DNA from: Halolactibacillus miurensis
GTDB lineage: Bacteria; Bacillota; Bacilli; Bacillales; Amphibacillaceae
Direction of reading: 5' to 3'
Assembly: GCF_900116255.1 (NCBI RefSeq)
Contig: NZ_FPAI01000017.1
Coordinates: 1 to 64,000, forward strand
Length of the DNA: 64,000 bases
Shown: positions 9,471-19,040 of the stretch, in pieces
Layout of the letters: each line of letters opens with the position of its first letter
Position numbering within the stretch: position 1 is the first letter of the stretch
The notes under the pieces: generated by a model
Told to the model about the DNA's origin: nothing
The model's input: only the letters and a program-made list of their open reading frames with translations
Databases searched by the model: none
Program-made: the position numbers and the translations under genes

Positions 9471-10445
9471 ATGAAAAAAATTATTGTTGTTGGACTTATC
9501 TTATTAACACTGACACTGGTTGGATGTAATCAGTCAGAAGCAGGTGAAGGAACACCAGAAAAAATCCGTTTAGATTATGCGCACTATTCACCGACGAGTT
9601 TAGTCTTACATGAATTTGGTTGGGCGGAAGAGTTGTTTGAGGAAGAAGGCATTGAAGTGGAATGGGCCTTCAGTCAAGGCAGTAATAAGGCATTAGAGTT
9701 TTTAAATTCTAACAGTGTGGACTTTGGTTCAACCGCTGGTGCTGCCGCTCTTATTTCAAAAACAAATGGGTCACCCATAGAAACAGTATATATTTACTCA
9801 AAACCAGAGTGGACCGCTCTTGTTACGAATAAAGACAGTGAGATCCAGTCAGTCGAAGATTTAAAAGGAAAGAAAGTCGCCGCAACGATTGGAACAGACC
9901 CGTATATTTTCTTACTACGCGCCCTCGATGAATACGGGTTAACCGCAAGTGATATTGAGCTTGTCAACCTCCAACACGGGGACGGGGCAGTAAGTTTATC
10001 ACAAAACCAAGTCGATGCATGGGCTGGACTTGATCCGCATATGGCCAAGTTAGAACTCGACCAACAAGCGGAATTGTTCTTTAGAGAACCGGACTTTAAT
10101 ACGTATGGCTTCCTTAATGTGCGCAGTGACTTCTTAGAAGCGTATCCAGATTATGTAGCGGAAGTGATTGGCCTATATGAAAAAGCAAGAACATGGATTA
10201 TCGAAAATGAAGCAGAAGCGATTGAACTGATAAGTGAGAAAGCTGATATCTCAAAAGAAGTTGCCGCCCGTCAACTTGAACGGAATGACTTTTCTGAGCC
10301 CGTACCTAGTGATACGCATATCGCACATATTATTGAAGCGGGTAAAGTCTTGCAGGCAGGCGAAGTCATTGATGAAGAACATGACTTAGAGGAAGTCGTT
10401 CACAGCTTAATTCATCCAAGTATCGCAGAAGACGTTATCAACTAG
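9471..10445 (+). CDS. ABC transporter substrate-binding lipoprotein, SsuA/TauA type
   Basis: The 324-residue product has a lipoprotein signal (LVGC, cysteine 19) followed by an SsuA/NMT1-like periplasmic-binding fold: SPTSLVLHEFGWAEELFEEEGIEVEW at the start of the mature part, SVDFGSTAGAAAL, and VEDLKGKKVAATIGTDPY. The family binds alkanesulfonates, taurine, nitrate or thiamine-precursor-like ligands. Placement behind an S-box and before a matching permease and ATPase suggests a sulfur compound, but the substrate cannot be read from sequence. No terminator separates it from the metY fusion. Confidence 0.9.
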   Translation: MKKIIVVGLILLTLTLVGCNQSEAGEGTPEKIRLDYAHYSPTSLVLHEFGWAEELFEEEGIEVEWAFSQGSNKALEFLNSNSVDFGSTAGAAALISKTNGSPIETVYIYSKPEWTALVTNKDSEIQSVEDLKGKKVAATIGTDPYIFLLRALDEYGLTASDIELVNLQHGDGAVSLSQNQVDAWAGLDPHMAKLELDQQAELFFREPDFNTYGFLNVRSDFLEAYPDYVAEVIGLYEKARTWIIENEAEAIELISEKADISKEVAARQLERNDFSEPVPSDTHIAHIIEAGKVLQAGEVIDEEHDLEEVVHSLIHPSIAEDVIN

Positions 10446-10457
10446 GGAGGAGAATTT

Positions 10458-11294
10458 ATGGCAAAAGAGGTGAATCAATCTATATATCCGACTATTCAAC
10501 TAAACAAAATCGGTGTAACACCCCTCATTAAACGACTGATGATTAGCAGTGTGTTTCCAGTGATCATCATCTTAATATGGGAAGTGCTCAGTCAAATCGG
10601 AGTCTTTGAAAGTTACCAACTTCCCGCACCGAGTGCTGTTCTATTTAAAGGCATCGCATTGTATCAAAGTGGTGAACTCTTACCACATATCGTAGCGACG
10701 TTCACACGTGTCACAATCGGATTTGTATTTGGGACCGGAGCGGCCGTTATCTTAAGTGTCCTTGTTGGTTTCTGGCCATTACTTGAAAAGTTCATTGATC
10801 CAACTATCCAAGCGCTCAGACAGATTCCTTCGCTCGCTTGGGTACCGCTATTTATTCTATGGATGGGGATTGGGGAAACGTCAAAAGTGACGATGATTGC
10901 GGTTGGGGTCTTTTTCCCAGTGTATTTAAATTTACTCGCCGGTATTGTCACCGTCGATAGAAAATGGCTTGAAGTCGGTAAAGTGTTTGGCTTATCAAAG
11001 CGTAGTCAAATCACGAAGATTATTTTACCTGCCGTCTTACCGTCCTTCTTTACTGGCATCAGAACCGGTCTCGGTCTTGGCTTTATGTTTGTCGTTGCGG
11101 CAGAACTGATGGGGGCAAGTGAAGGATTAGGCTACTTGCTTGTCTTAGGACAAAACACCCTACAACCCGATACGATTCTAGTCAGCATTATTTTATTTGC
11201 AATCATCGGTAAAGTAACCGATGGCGGCCTAAAGCTTGTAGAACAAAGGTTGCTTCACTGGCAAGACACAGAAATAAGGGGGAGAAGTAAATGA
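10458..11294 (+). CDS. ABC transporter permease, SsuC/TauC type
   Basis: 278 residues with about six membrane helices. The permease-ATPase coupling loop is EVGKVFGLSKRSQITKIILPA near residue 170. The segment LRQIPSLAWVPLFILWMGIGE is typical of the SsuC/TauC/NrtB group. GGGAGG lies before the ATG, 12 bases after the binding-protein gene. The stop overlaps the ATPase start (ATGA). It forms the membrane channel of the importer. Confidence 0.93.
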   Translation: MAKEVNQSIYPTIQLNKIGVTPLIKRLMISSVFPVIIILIWEVLSQIGVFESYQLPAPSAVLFKGIALYQSGELLPHIVATFTRVTIGFVFGTGAAVILSVLVGFWPLLEKFIDPTIQALRQIPSLAWVPLFILWMGIGETSKVTMIAVGVFFPVYLNLLAGIVTVDRKWLEVGKVFGLSKRSQITKIILPAVLPSFFTGIRTGLGLGFMFVVAAELMGASEGLGYLLVLGQNTLQPDTILVSIILFAIIGKVTDGGLKLVEQRLLHWQDTEIRGRSK

Positions 11295-12010
11295 GCTTAA
11301 CCGTTGATCGCCTCACCCGTACATTTAATGGTATGACGGCCATTAAAGATATTGATCTTAAGGTTCAAAACGGTGAATTTGTCTGCTTACTCGGAAAAGG
11401 TGGCTGTGGTAAAAGTACGTTATTAAGAACGTTATCCGGTCTCGATTTAGATTATGAAGGCACCGTTTCTTATAACGCTACCCCGCTCACGGGCGTGAGG
11501 GAAGAGATTGGCATTATTTTTCAAGAGTCACGGCTCTTACCGTGGCTAACTGTATTAGAAAATATTCGCTTTGGATTAAAAGACCATGAACAAGAGACAC
11601 TCAACCGGGTCAATCGCTTTATTGAGTATGTCGGTCTTACGGGTAAAGAAAAGCTCTATCCAAAAGCGCTCTCAGGGGGAATGAGCCAACGGGCCGCGAT
11701 TGCGCGTTCACTTGTTTGCGACCCGGAGGTGTTACTGTTAGATGAGCCATTTAGTGCCCTCGATCACTTTACGAAGCTCGAGCTACAAGACTTATTACTG
11801 AAAATACAGGCCAAATATAATACGACGATGGTGATGGTGACGCATGACATCGATGAAGCCCTTTACCTTGCGGATCGTATTGTCGTTTTATCTAGTCAAC
11901 CGGGAATGATTAAAGACATCATTGATATAAATAGCCCGCGTCAACGGACGCGGACAAGTCAAGATTTGCAACAAGTGAAAAAAGAGATCTTAACAATATT
12001 ACACGTGTAG
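11291..12010 (+). CDS. ABC transporter ATP-binding protein, SsuB/TauB type
   Basis: 239 residues with Walker A GKGGCGKST near residue 36, a Q-loop in IIFQESRLLPWLTVLEN, ABC signature ALSGGMSQRAAIARSL, Walker B VLLLDEPFSALD, and the switch histidine in VMVTHDIDEAL. The QESRLLPW stretch is typical of the nitrate/sulfonate/taurine subfamily. It powers the importer with the two genes before it. Start overlaps the permease stop. Confidence 0.95.
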   Translation: MSLTVDRLTRTFNGMTAIKDIDLKVQNGEFVCLLGKGGCGKSTLLRTLSGLDLDYEGTVSYNATPLTGVREEIGIIFQESRLLPWLTVLENIRFGLKDHEQETLNRVNRFIEYVGLTGKEKLYPKALSGGMSQRAAIARSLVCDPEVLLLDEPFSALDHFTKLELQDLLLKIQAKYNTTMVMVTHDIDEALYLADRIVVLSSQPGMIKDIIDINSPRQRTRTSQDLQQVKKEILTILHV

Positions 12011-12038
12011 TAATCAATGACACAATGGGGGGATGACA

Positions 12039-13673
12039 ATGGTTTTATTAGCGCAACCAGGAAACTATAACTTAACTGATTACGAGAAGACGTATCACTC
12101 ATTTGATTTTTCTGATTATCAAGAAGCACATAAAATAGAAAAGATAAATGTGGCTGATCTTTGTGTGGACCAACATGTCAGAAGCGGCATAGGGGATAAA
12201 ATAGCCCTTCACTACGTGGATGGAGAAGAAGTGGTGTCCTACACCTTTCGTGAAGTTAAGCAGCGGGTAGACCAGCTTGTGCACGTTTTAAGGCAGCGTA
12301 AGGTGAAAGTAGGAGAAAGGGTGTATATCTTCTTACCGAAAAATCCAACCAACTATTTTGCGATGCTTGCGGCCATTAAAATCGGTGCCATTGCGGTCCC
12401 TCTCTTTGAAGGGTTTATGACCGATGCCTTGCATGAGCGCATCAATGATAGTAGAGGTAGTGTCTTAATAACGACAAACGCCTTTATGTCACGGATAGAT
12501 CTTCGGGCTGTTCCGTCAGTGACGGACGTCTTATATGAAGAAGACCTTATTGACTTAACGGTAGAAGATGAATATGTCTACTGGGCAGCACCAGATACTC
12601 CGTTTCTCATGCATTATACAAGCGGGTCAACAGGACAACCAAAAGGAGTGATTCATGCTCACCGAGCTTACCTTCATCACCAGTTATCAGGTCATTGGGT
12701 ACTTGACTTAAAACCAGATGACATCTATTGGTGTACGTCACATCCTGGTTGGGTAACAGGGAGTGTCTACGGCTTATTTGCGCCGTGGTTGAATGCCGCA
12801 ACGATTGTTGTGCAAGCTGGCCGATTCGATGCGAAGGCATGGTACCATGTGATTGAACGGTTAAAGGTAACGGTCTTATATAGTGCCCCAACGGCTTTTC
12901 GGTTATTAAAGTCGGCTGGTGATGTCTATCAATCATTTCAACTGGATTCATTAAGACATGTGTTAAGCGTCGGTGAACCACTTAATCCAGAAGTTATCAC
13001 GTGGGCTAAAGACGTCTTTGATGTGCGAATTCATGATACGTGGTGGATGACAGAAACGGGCGGACATATTGTTGTTAACTTCCCATCTGAAGTGATTAAA
13101 CCTGGTTCAATGGGACGGGCTTTCCCAGGAATTATCGTTAAAATCCTGGATGATGACGGCAAAGAAGTCCCTCGCGGGACTGTCGGTCAATTGGCGGTAA
13201 AAGCCCCATGGCCAGGACTGATGCACGCAATTTGGCAAAATAACGCTAAGTTCAATCAATATTTTAATCTATCAGGCTATTATTTATCGGGTGATTTATG
13301 TTACCAAGATGAAGACAGCTATATTTTCTTTTCCGGTCGAGTCGATGATATGATCAATGCTCGTGGCGAGAGAATTGGTCCATTTGAAGTAGAAAGCGCC
13401 CTAGTCAAACATCCGGCAGTCAAAGAAGCGGGGGTGATTGGAAAACCAGATAAGCTTAGCGGTGAGATTGTGAAAGCCTTTATTACATTAAACGATCACT
13501 TCACCGAGACGGAGGGATTGATTGAGGAGATTAAAACGTTCGTAAAGCATCAGCTCTCATTCCATAGTGCGCCAAAAGAAATCGATGTGCTCGATGACTT
13601 ACCGAAAACACAAATTAGCGGAAAGATCTTACGTAGAGAATTAAGAAGGCGTGAAAACCTCGTTAAGCAATAA
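12039..13673 (+). CDS. Acetyl-CoA synthetase (AMP-forming), AcsA-like
   Basis: The 544-residue ANL-superfamily enzyme is collinear with B. subtilis AcsA through YTSGSTGQPKGVIH (AMP motif), DIYWCTSHPGWVTG, YSAPTAFRLL, VGEPLNPEVI, HDTWWMTETG and GRVDDMINARGERIGPFEVES. AcsA converts acetate, ATP and CoA to acetyl-CoA. The C-terminal lysine motif reads LPKTQISGKILRRE, one residue longer than the usual LPKTxSGKI. ATG 12039 is chosen since GGGGGGA ends at 12033, on top of the alternative ATG. Last gene of the S-box operon, 28 bases after the ATPase gene. The acyl substrate is inferred. Confidence 0.88.
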   Translation: MVLLAQPGNYNLTDYEKTYHSFDFSDYQEAHKIEKINVADLCVDQHVRSGIGDKIALHYVDGEEVVSYTFREVKQRVDQLVHVLRQRKVKVGERVYIFLPKNPTNYFAMLAAIKIGAIAVPLFEGFMTDALHERINDSRGSVLITTNAFMSRIDLRAVPSVTDVLYEEDLIDLTVEDEYVYWAAPDTPFLMHYTSGSTGQPKGVIHAHRAYLHHQLSGHWVLDLKPDDIYWCTSHPGWVTGSVYGLFAPWLNAATIVVQAGRFDAKAWYHVIERLKVTVLYSAPTAFRLLKSAGDVYQSFQLDSLRHVLSVGEPLNPEVITWAKDVFDVRIHDTWWMTETGGHIVVNFPSEVIKPGSMGRAFPGIIVKILDDDGKEVPRGTVGQLAVKAPWPGLMHAIWQNNAKFNQYFNLSGYYLSGDLCYQDEDSYIFFSGRVDDMINARGERIGPFEVESALVKHPAVKEAGVIGKPDKLSGEIVKAFITLNDHFTETEGLIEEIKTFVKHQLSFHSAPKEIDVLDDLPKTQISGKILRRELRRRENLVKQ

Positions 13674-13683
13674 TGATGTGACA

Positions 13684-13710
13684 GGCACCTTAAAATAGGT
13701 GTCTTTTTTG
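13684..13710 (+). terminator. Terminator of the S-box operon
   Basis: GGCACCT pairs with AGGTGTC across a six-base loop and is followed by TTTTTT, 11 bases after the acsA-like stop. Confidence 0.88.
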
Positions 13711-13850
13711 TTTGTTTACGGTCTTTTTATACATATGGAGCTATGTTACAGTTTTTTAATTATCGCATCCCTAAAAATAATCAGGGAAAATTCCATCTTT
13801 TTTACACAATTAATTTATCGGTTTGTAACCATGGCGGGCGGGATTTCATG

Positions 13851-13856
13851 TATAAT
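13851..13856 (+). promoter_or_regulatory. Putative -10 element before radA
   Basis: A perfect TATAAT lies 20 bases before the radA start, after a terminator. No good -35 is seen at 16-18 bp; TTGTAA is 22 bp away. The promoter call is therefore tentative. Confidence 0.4.
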
Positions 13857-13876
13857 AACAAATAAGAGGTGAGTGT

Positions 13877-15244
13877 ATGGCAAAGTCAAAAACACGATTT
13901 GTCTGTCAAGAATGTGGATATGAAAGTGCAAAATGGATGGGGAAATGTCCAAGTTGCCAACAATGGAATACATTAGTAGAGGAAATGGTGGTCACATCAT
14001 CACCGAAACATACTGGGATTGGTTCAAATACTAGTCAAAAACCAGAAAAAATCACCTCGATCGAAACGAAAGATGAGGCAAGAATATTAACTCAAATGCC
14101 AGAGTTTAACCGCGTATTAGGTGGCGGTGTTGTGCCGGGATCACTCGTCTTAATTGGCGGAGATCCAGGTATTGGAAAATCGACCCTGCTGCTACAAATC
14201 TCGCAACAACTCGCAGATAAAAAAGTTACCGTGTTATATATTTCAGGTGAGGAATCGACGCGTCAAACAAAACTAAGGGCCGATCGCCTCGGGGCAATGA
14301 GTGATGAGCTGTATGTGTTATCCGAGACGAACTTGAATTTAATTAAGGCGCAAATTGAACAACTGTCACCGGACTTTATCGTCATTGATTCGATACAAAC
14401 GATTTTTAAAGATGAAGTCACCAGTGCACCCGGCAGTGTCTCACAAGTAAGAGAATGCACGAGTGAACTGATGCGCATTGCTAAAACGAAACACGTCCCG
14501 ATTTTTATTGTCGGCCACGTAACAAAAGAAGGGGCCATTGCTGGTCCCAGAATGCTTGAGCATATGGTCGATGTTGTTTTATACTTCGAAGGCGAGCGTC
14601 ACCACAGTTTCCGTATTTTACGCGGGGTGAAAAATCGTTTTGGTAGTACGAATGAGATGGGTATTTTTGAAATGAAAGAAGAAGGATTAAAAGAAGTCAT
14701 GAATCCGTCTGAAATCTTTTTAGAAGAACGTTCAGAAGGCGTTGCGGGCTCTTGTGTTGTCGCGTCAATGGAAGGAACGCGTCCGGTCCTTGTTGAAATT
14801 CAGTCGCTGATTTCACCGACAAGTTTTGGTAATCCGCGCCGTATGGCAACCGGGATTGACCATAACCGGGTACCGTTATTGATGGCGGTGCTAGAAAAAC
14901 GTGTCGGTCTGATGATGCAAAATCAAGATGCGTATGTTAAAGTAGCGGGTGGTGTGAAACTAGATGAGCCCGCGATTGACTTAGCTGTTGCTATTAGCAT
15001 TGCCTCGAGTTTTAAGAATAAGCCATGCCGCGCACATGATGTGCTCATTGGAGAGGTTGGTTTAACGGGAGAAATCCGCCGGGTATCACGGATGGAACAA
15101 CGCGTCCAAGAAGCCGCTAAACTTGGGTTTAAGCGGGCGATCATTCCAAAACGAAATGTCGATGACTTAGTAGTAAAAGGTGATATTGAAGTGATCGGTG
15201 TTGAGTCAATCCAACAAGCGTTAAAAGCAACATTAAACGAGTGA
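13877..15244 (+). CDS. radA: DNA repair protein RadA
   Basis: At 455 residues it has the family layout: a four-cysteine zinc finger (C10, C13, C24, C27), a RecA-like ATPase with Walker [11 protein letters not shown] at 94-103, the RadA-specific KNRFG motif, and a C-terminal Lon-protease-like domain ([19 protein letters not shown]). RadA is a branch-migration helicase acting in recombination. GAGGTGAG before the ATG fits. In most Bacillales disA follows; here yacL does. Confidence 0.98.
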   Translation: MAKSKTRFVCQECGYESAKWMGKCPSCQQWNTLVEEMVVTSSPKHTGIGSNTSQKPEKITSIETKDEARILTQMPEFNRVLGGGVVPGSLVLIGGDPGIGKSTLLLQISQQLADKKVTVLYISGEESTRQTKLRADRLGAMSDELYVLSETNLNLIKAQIEQLSPDFIVIDSIQTIFKDEVTSAPGSVSQVRECTSELMRIAKTKHVPIFIVGHVTKEGAIAGPRMLEHMVDVVLYFEGERHHSFRILRGVKNRFGSTNEMGIFEMKEEGLKEVMNPSEIFLEERSEGVAGSCVVASMEGTRPVLVEIQSLISPTSFGNPRRMATGIDHNRVPLLMAVLEKRVGLMMQNQDAYVKVAGGVKLDEPAIDLAVAISIASSFKNKPCRAHDVLIGEVGLTGEIRRVSRMEQRVQEAAKLGFKRAIIPKRNVDDLVVKGDIEVIGVESIQQALKATLNE

Positions 15245-15351
15245 TGATTTTAAAATGAATCAGTATGATTTTTCTCATCTTGATGATTAAAATATTGAAA
15301 AGCTGACCAGACTGCATGTGTCAGACAATTATGTATAAGGGGGTGAATGTG

Positions 15352-16455
15352 GTGCTAAAAAGATTTGTGCAATTGTTTATACTGGTCACTGGGGGAACGA
15401 TTGGGTTTTTATACTTTCCGGCGTTTGTCAATGCTGTTGAGTTATTAGATGGTAGTTTTATTGACCGGATGTATATTGCTCCGTATGTAGGTCTCGTCTT
15501 AGGTGCACTTATTTTATATTTATTATCTTTTTGGTTTGTTGACCACATCGTAGAGTTTATTCAATGGTTTGAGGAGGTGCTGATGAAAGCACCGTTAACC
15601 AATTTGTTTTTCGGAGGTTTTGGATTAATTTTCGGACTAGTCATTGCGTATTTTATTTCCCAGCCAATTCAAGACTTTGATGTTCTCGTGATATCTCAAG
15701 TGGGTCCGTTATTCGTGACGGCCTTACTCGGATATTTAGGCTTCCAAGTCGGCTTTAGACGCCGGGATGAATTTTTATTCCTAATCCAGAGAAAAGATAA
15801 AGACCAAAAAACTGATAATAAAGACGAAGAAAACAAAAAACCAAGCGTGAAACCAAAATTACTCGATACGTCAGTGATTATTGACGGACGGATTGCGGAT
15901 ATTTGTCAGACAGCCTTTTTAGAAGGTACGCTTATTATTCCGATGTTTGTGTTAGAGGAATTACAACATATCGCAGATTCATCTGATGCTCTAAAACGTA
16001 ATCGCGGGCGTCGTGGATTAGACGTTTTAAATCGTCTACAAAAAGAGATTGATGTTGATGTTGAGATGTATGACGGTGACTTTGAAGAGATTCAAGAAGT
16101 CGATAGTAAACTGGTGAAACTCGCAAAAGTGATGGACGGGATTGTCGTCACGAACGACTTTAACTTAAATAAAGTGTGTGAGTTTCAAAATGTGCCTGTT
16201 TTAAATATTAACGACTTAGCTAATGCGGTGAAACCAGTGGTGTTACCGGGTGAAGAGCTCGTCGTTCAAGTGATTAAAGACGGAAAAGAACAAAATCAAG
16301 GGGTAGCGTACTTAGATGACGGCACGATGATTGTCGTAGAAGAAGGACGCAATTATATCCATCAAACGATTGACGTTTTAATTACAAGTGTCTTACAAAC
16401 ATCGGCAGGGCGTATGATTTTCGCGAAGCCAAAAGCACTTGAAAAAGTTCAATAA
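15352..16455 (+). CDS. yacL: Membrane PIN-TRAM domain protein YacL
   Basis: The 367-residue product has four N-terminal membrane helices (about residues 5-115), a charged linker rich in D, K and E, a PIN domain opening with LLDTSVIIDGRIADI (first acidic residue D), and a C-terminal TRAM-like region. PIN domains are metal-dependent ribonucleases; the target of YacL is not known. The GTG at 15352 is chosen since AAGGGGG lies 8 bases upstream and the N-terminus then reads (M)LKRFVQ as in B. subtilis YacL; GTG 15349 is possible. It directly follows radA. Confidence 0.92.
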   Translation: MLKRFVQLFILVTGGTIGFLYFPAFVNAVELLDGSFIDRMYIAPYVGLVLGALILYLLSFWFVDHIVEFIQWFEEVLMKAPLTNLFFGGFGLIFGLVIAYFISQPIQDFDVLVISQVGPLFVTALLGYLGFQVGFRRRDEFLFLIQRKDKDQKTDNKDEENKKPSVKPKLLDTSVIIDGRIADICQTAFLEGTLIIPMFVLEELQHIADSSDALKRNRGRRGLDVLNRLQKEIDVDVEMYDGDFEEIQEVDSKLVKLAKVMDGIVVTNDFNLNKVCEFQNVPVLNINDLANAVKPVVLPGEELVVQVIKDGKEQNQGVAYLDDGTMIVVEEGRNYIHQTIDVLITSVLQTSAGRMIFAKPKALEKVQ

Positions 16456-16481
16456 AAAAGGTATAACAATAAAGAAGAGTG

Positions 16482-16509
16482 AAGTGATAACGATCGTTAT
16501 CACTTTTTC
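16482..16509 (+). terminator. Terminator after yacL
   Basis: A 24-bp perfect palindrome (10-bp stem, GATC loop, 16482-16505) runs directly into TTTTT. As RNA it is a classic terminator. Confidence 0.93.
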
Positions 16510-16616
16510 TTTGTGACCTTAAATAAGAGAAATCGCGCATATTTAAGGCAAAGCACGAGAAAAAGTGATAAAATAAATAAAGATATGTGGAAACGATGAA
16601 AGGGGAACATACAAAA

Positions 16617-18089
16617 ATGACAAACGACGTGCGTGTACGTTATGCTCCAAGTCCAACGGGGCACTTACACATTGGAAATGCAAGAACGGCACTATTTAAT
16701 TACTTATTTACGAAAAACCAAGGCGGGAAATTCATTATCCGTACGGAAGATACTGACCAAAAGCGTAATGTAGAGGGCGGAGAAGAAAGTCAGTTAAATT
16801 ATTTAAAATGGTTAGGTCTTACGTGGGATGAAGGGGCAGATATCGGCGGCGAATACGGTCCTTATCGTCAAATGGAACGGTTAGATCTTTATAATAAATA
16901 TGTAGAGGACTTACTTGACCGTGGTCTTGCATATAAATGTTATATGACAGAAGAAGAATTAGAAAAAGAACGAGAAGCACAACGCGCCAACGGAGAAGTG
17001 CCGAAGTATTCAGGTGCGCACCGAGATTTAACGGATGATCAAATCAAAGCGTTTGAAGCGGAAGGTCGTTCATATAGTATTCGCTTCCGTGTGCCAGAAG
17101 AGACAACCTATACCTTTGATGACATGGTACGTGGAGATATTACCTTCCAATCAAGTGACTTTGGTGATTGGGTTATCGTGAAAAAAGATGGCGTACCAAC
17201 GTATAACTTTGCGGTCGTAATCGATGATCACTTAATGGCCATTTCTCACGTCCTACGCGGCGAAGAACATATTTCTAATACACCGAAACAGATGATGGTT
17301 TTTGATGCGTTTGGTTGGGAAGCACCGCGTTACGGTCATATGACCTTGATTCTAAATGAAGACCGTAAAAAGTTATCTAAACGTGATCAACATATTTTAC
17401 AGTTCATCGAACAGTATAAAAACTTAGGCTACTTGCCAGAAGCGATGTTTAATTTTATCGCCTTACTCGGTTGGTCGCCAGTAGGTGAAGAAGAAATCTT
17501 CACTCAAGCACAATTTATTGAGATGTTTGATGCGAAACGCTTATCAACATCACCGGCCATTTTTGATCCGGTTAAATTAAAATGGATGAACAATCAATAT
17601 ATTAAGCAACTATCAGAACAAGAGGTTATCGACCTTGCGATGCCACATCTTATTGCCGCAGGTAAATTAACAGAAGATATGACAGCGGATGAAAGAAGCT
17701 GGGCGGAGGCAGTTATTTTACTGTATAAAGATCAGTTAAGCTACGGTCAAGAAATTGTCGAACTAACTGAACTGTTCTTCCAAGAAGAAATCAGTCACGG
17801 TGAAAAAGAAGAAGAGATTCTTTCGGGTGAGGATGTTTCAATCGTCCTTAGTCATTTCTTAACCGAACTTGTTGCTTTAGAGTCGTTTGAAGCAGCGGAA
17901 ATTAAAAAAGCAATCAAACATACACAAAAAGCAACCGGTGTAAAAGGAAAAGGCCTCTTTATGCCAATCCGTGTCGCGACAACAGGTCAGATGCATGGAC
18001 CTGAACTACCACAAGCGATTGCCTTATTAGGGCTAGATGTTGTATCCACACGTTTACGTCAAGTACTACATCAAGATGTAGAAGAATAG
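16617..18089 (+). CDS. gltX: Glutamyl-tRNA synthetase
   Basis: 490-residue class I aminoacyl-tRNA synthetase with the HIGH-type motif HIGN at 18-21 and the KMSKS-type motif KLSKR near residue 252. In bacteria lacking glutaminyl-tRNA synthetase this enzyme also charges tRNA-Gln with glutamate. ATG 16617 is chosen: AAAGGGGA lies about 10 bases upstream, and the N-terminus [14 protein letters not shown] aligns with B. subtilis GltX. The in-frame GTG at 16587 was rejected. ispD and ispF, usual upstream neighbours, are missing. Confidence 0.97.
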   Translation: MTNDVRVRYAPSPTGHLHIGNARTALFNYLFTKNQGGKFIIRTEDTDQKRNVEGGEESQLNYLKWLGLTWDEGADIGGEYGPYRQMERLDLYNKYVEDLLDRGLAYKCYMTEEELEKEREAQRANGEVPKYSGAHRDLTDDQIKAFEAEGRSYSIRFRVPEETTYTFDDMVRGDITFQSSDFGDWVIVKKDGVPTYNFAVVIDDHLMAISHVLRGEEHISNTPKQMMVFDAFGWEAPRYGHMTLILNEDRKKLSKRDQHILQFIEQYKNLGYLPEAMFNFIALLGWSPVGEEEIFTQAQFIEMFDAKRLSTSPAIFDPVKLKWMNNQYIKQLSEQEVIDLAMPHLIAAGKLTEDMTADERSWAEAVILLYKDQLSYGQEIVELTELFFQEEISHGEKEEEILSGEDVSIVLSHFLTELVALESFEAAEIKKAIKHTQKATGVKGKGLFMPIRVATTGQMHGPELPQAIALLGLDVVSTRLRQVLHQDVEE

Positions 18090-18104
18090 ACTATCAAAAG
18101 AATA

Positions 18105-18350
18105 AATAAATCGCGTAGATGAGGAATCGAAAAGCAAAGAAAGTAACGACTAGAGAACGTCACCAAGGCTGGAAGTGACGGGTTGCTATTGCTTGACGTT
18201 GCCCCTCGGAGTCTTTAGTTGAACATTGGAGTAGGCTAGAGCGGTCAGATTGACCGTTATCAACGAATGAGTTTGGGGTTTAAAACCTAAACAGAGTGGA
18301 ACCACGCTAAAGGAGCGTCTCTGTGCCTATTTGTCACAGAGACGTTTTTT
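18105..18350 (+). promoter_or_regulatory. T-box riboswitch, probably tRNA-Cys specific, with terminator
   Basis: The T-box sequence TGGAACCACG (18297-18306) precedes a strong terminator, a 10-bp stem (18316-18325 with 18335-18344) then TTTTTT. A CGGTCA/TGACCG hairpin lies at 18242-18256. At the base of Stem I, GAGG and CCTC flank a loop with TGC at 18200-18202, a cysteine codon in the specifier position. Uncharged tRNA-Cys would favour readthrough into cysE-cysS. No clear sigma-A promoter lies between gltX and the T-box, so gltX readthrough probably feeds it. Confidence 0.9.
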
Positions 18351-18386
18351 GTATTACGTTAAAGCAGAAATAGAGGTGATGGATTG

Positions 18387-19040
18387 ATGCGTTTTTTCAA
18401 ACAATTAAAAGAAGATGTGGATGTGATTTTTGATCAAGATCCAGCCGCCCGGTCTTATGTAGAAGTGATTTTAACGTATGCCGGCCTACACGCAGTTTGG
18501 TCACATCGACTTGCCCATATTTTTTACCGGAAGAAGTTTTTCTTTATTGCGCGTGTCATCTCACAAATTAGTCGGTTTTTTACCGGGGTAGAAATTCATC
18601 CAGGTGCTAAAATTGGTCGTCGTTTCTTTATTGACCATGGGATGGGTGTTGTGATTGGTGAGACGTGTGAGATTGGTGACAATGTCACGATCTATCAAGG
18701 CGTCACATTAGGTGGAACGGGCAAAGAAAAAGGTAAACGCCATCCGACGTTAAAGAACCATGTATTAGTAGCATCTGGTGCGAAAGTGCTTGGGGCAATT
18801 ACGATTGGTGAAGAGTCTAAAATTGGGGCTGGCTCGGTTGTATTAAAAGATGTGCCAGATTATTCAACCGTTGTTGGTATCCCGGGACATGTCGTGATGC
18901 AAAATGGTAAGAAAATCAAACGCGACTTGCAGCATAATAAATTGCCTGACCCAGTAGATGATTGCTTAGAGGAATTAAAAGATGAAGTCCGTCAGTTAAA
19001 ACAAGAACTACAGGAGTTAAAGGAGAAGAAGAAGCCATGA
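18387..19040 (+). CDS. cysE: Serine O-acetyltransferase
   Basis: 217 residues. Left-handed beta-helix hexapeptide repeats fill about residues 60-170, including the active-site region [19 protein letters not shown] and the [17 protein letters not shown] loop. It makes O-acetylserine from serine and acetyl-CoA, the first step of cysteine synthesis. The C-terminus ends in a charged coiled-coil-like tail (about 190-217). ATG 18387 follows GAGGTGA at 7 bases; the TTG just before it was rejected. The stop overlaps the cysS start (ATGA). Confidence 0.95.
   Translation: MRFFKQLKEDVDVIFDQDPAARSYVEVILTYAGLHAVWSHRLAHIFYRKKFFFIARVISQISRFFTGVEIHPGAKIGRRFFIDHGMGVVIGETCEIGDNVTIYQGVTLGGTGKEKGKRHPTLKNHVLVASGAKVLGAITIGEESKIGAGSVVLKDVPDYSTVVGIPGHVVMQNGKKIKRDLQHNKLPDPVDDCLEELKDEVRQLKQELQELKEKKKP

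Noticed and set aside
16482-16505. 24-bp perfect palindrome considered as an operator
   Set aside because: It runs straight into a T-run after the yacL stop, so a terminator explains it fully.
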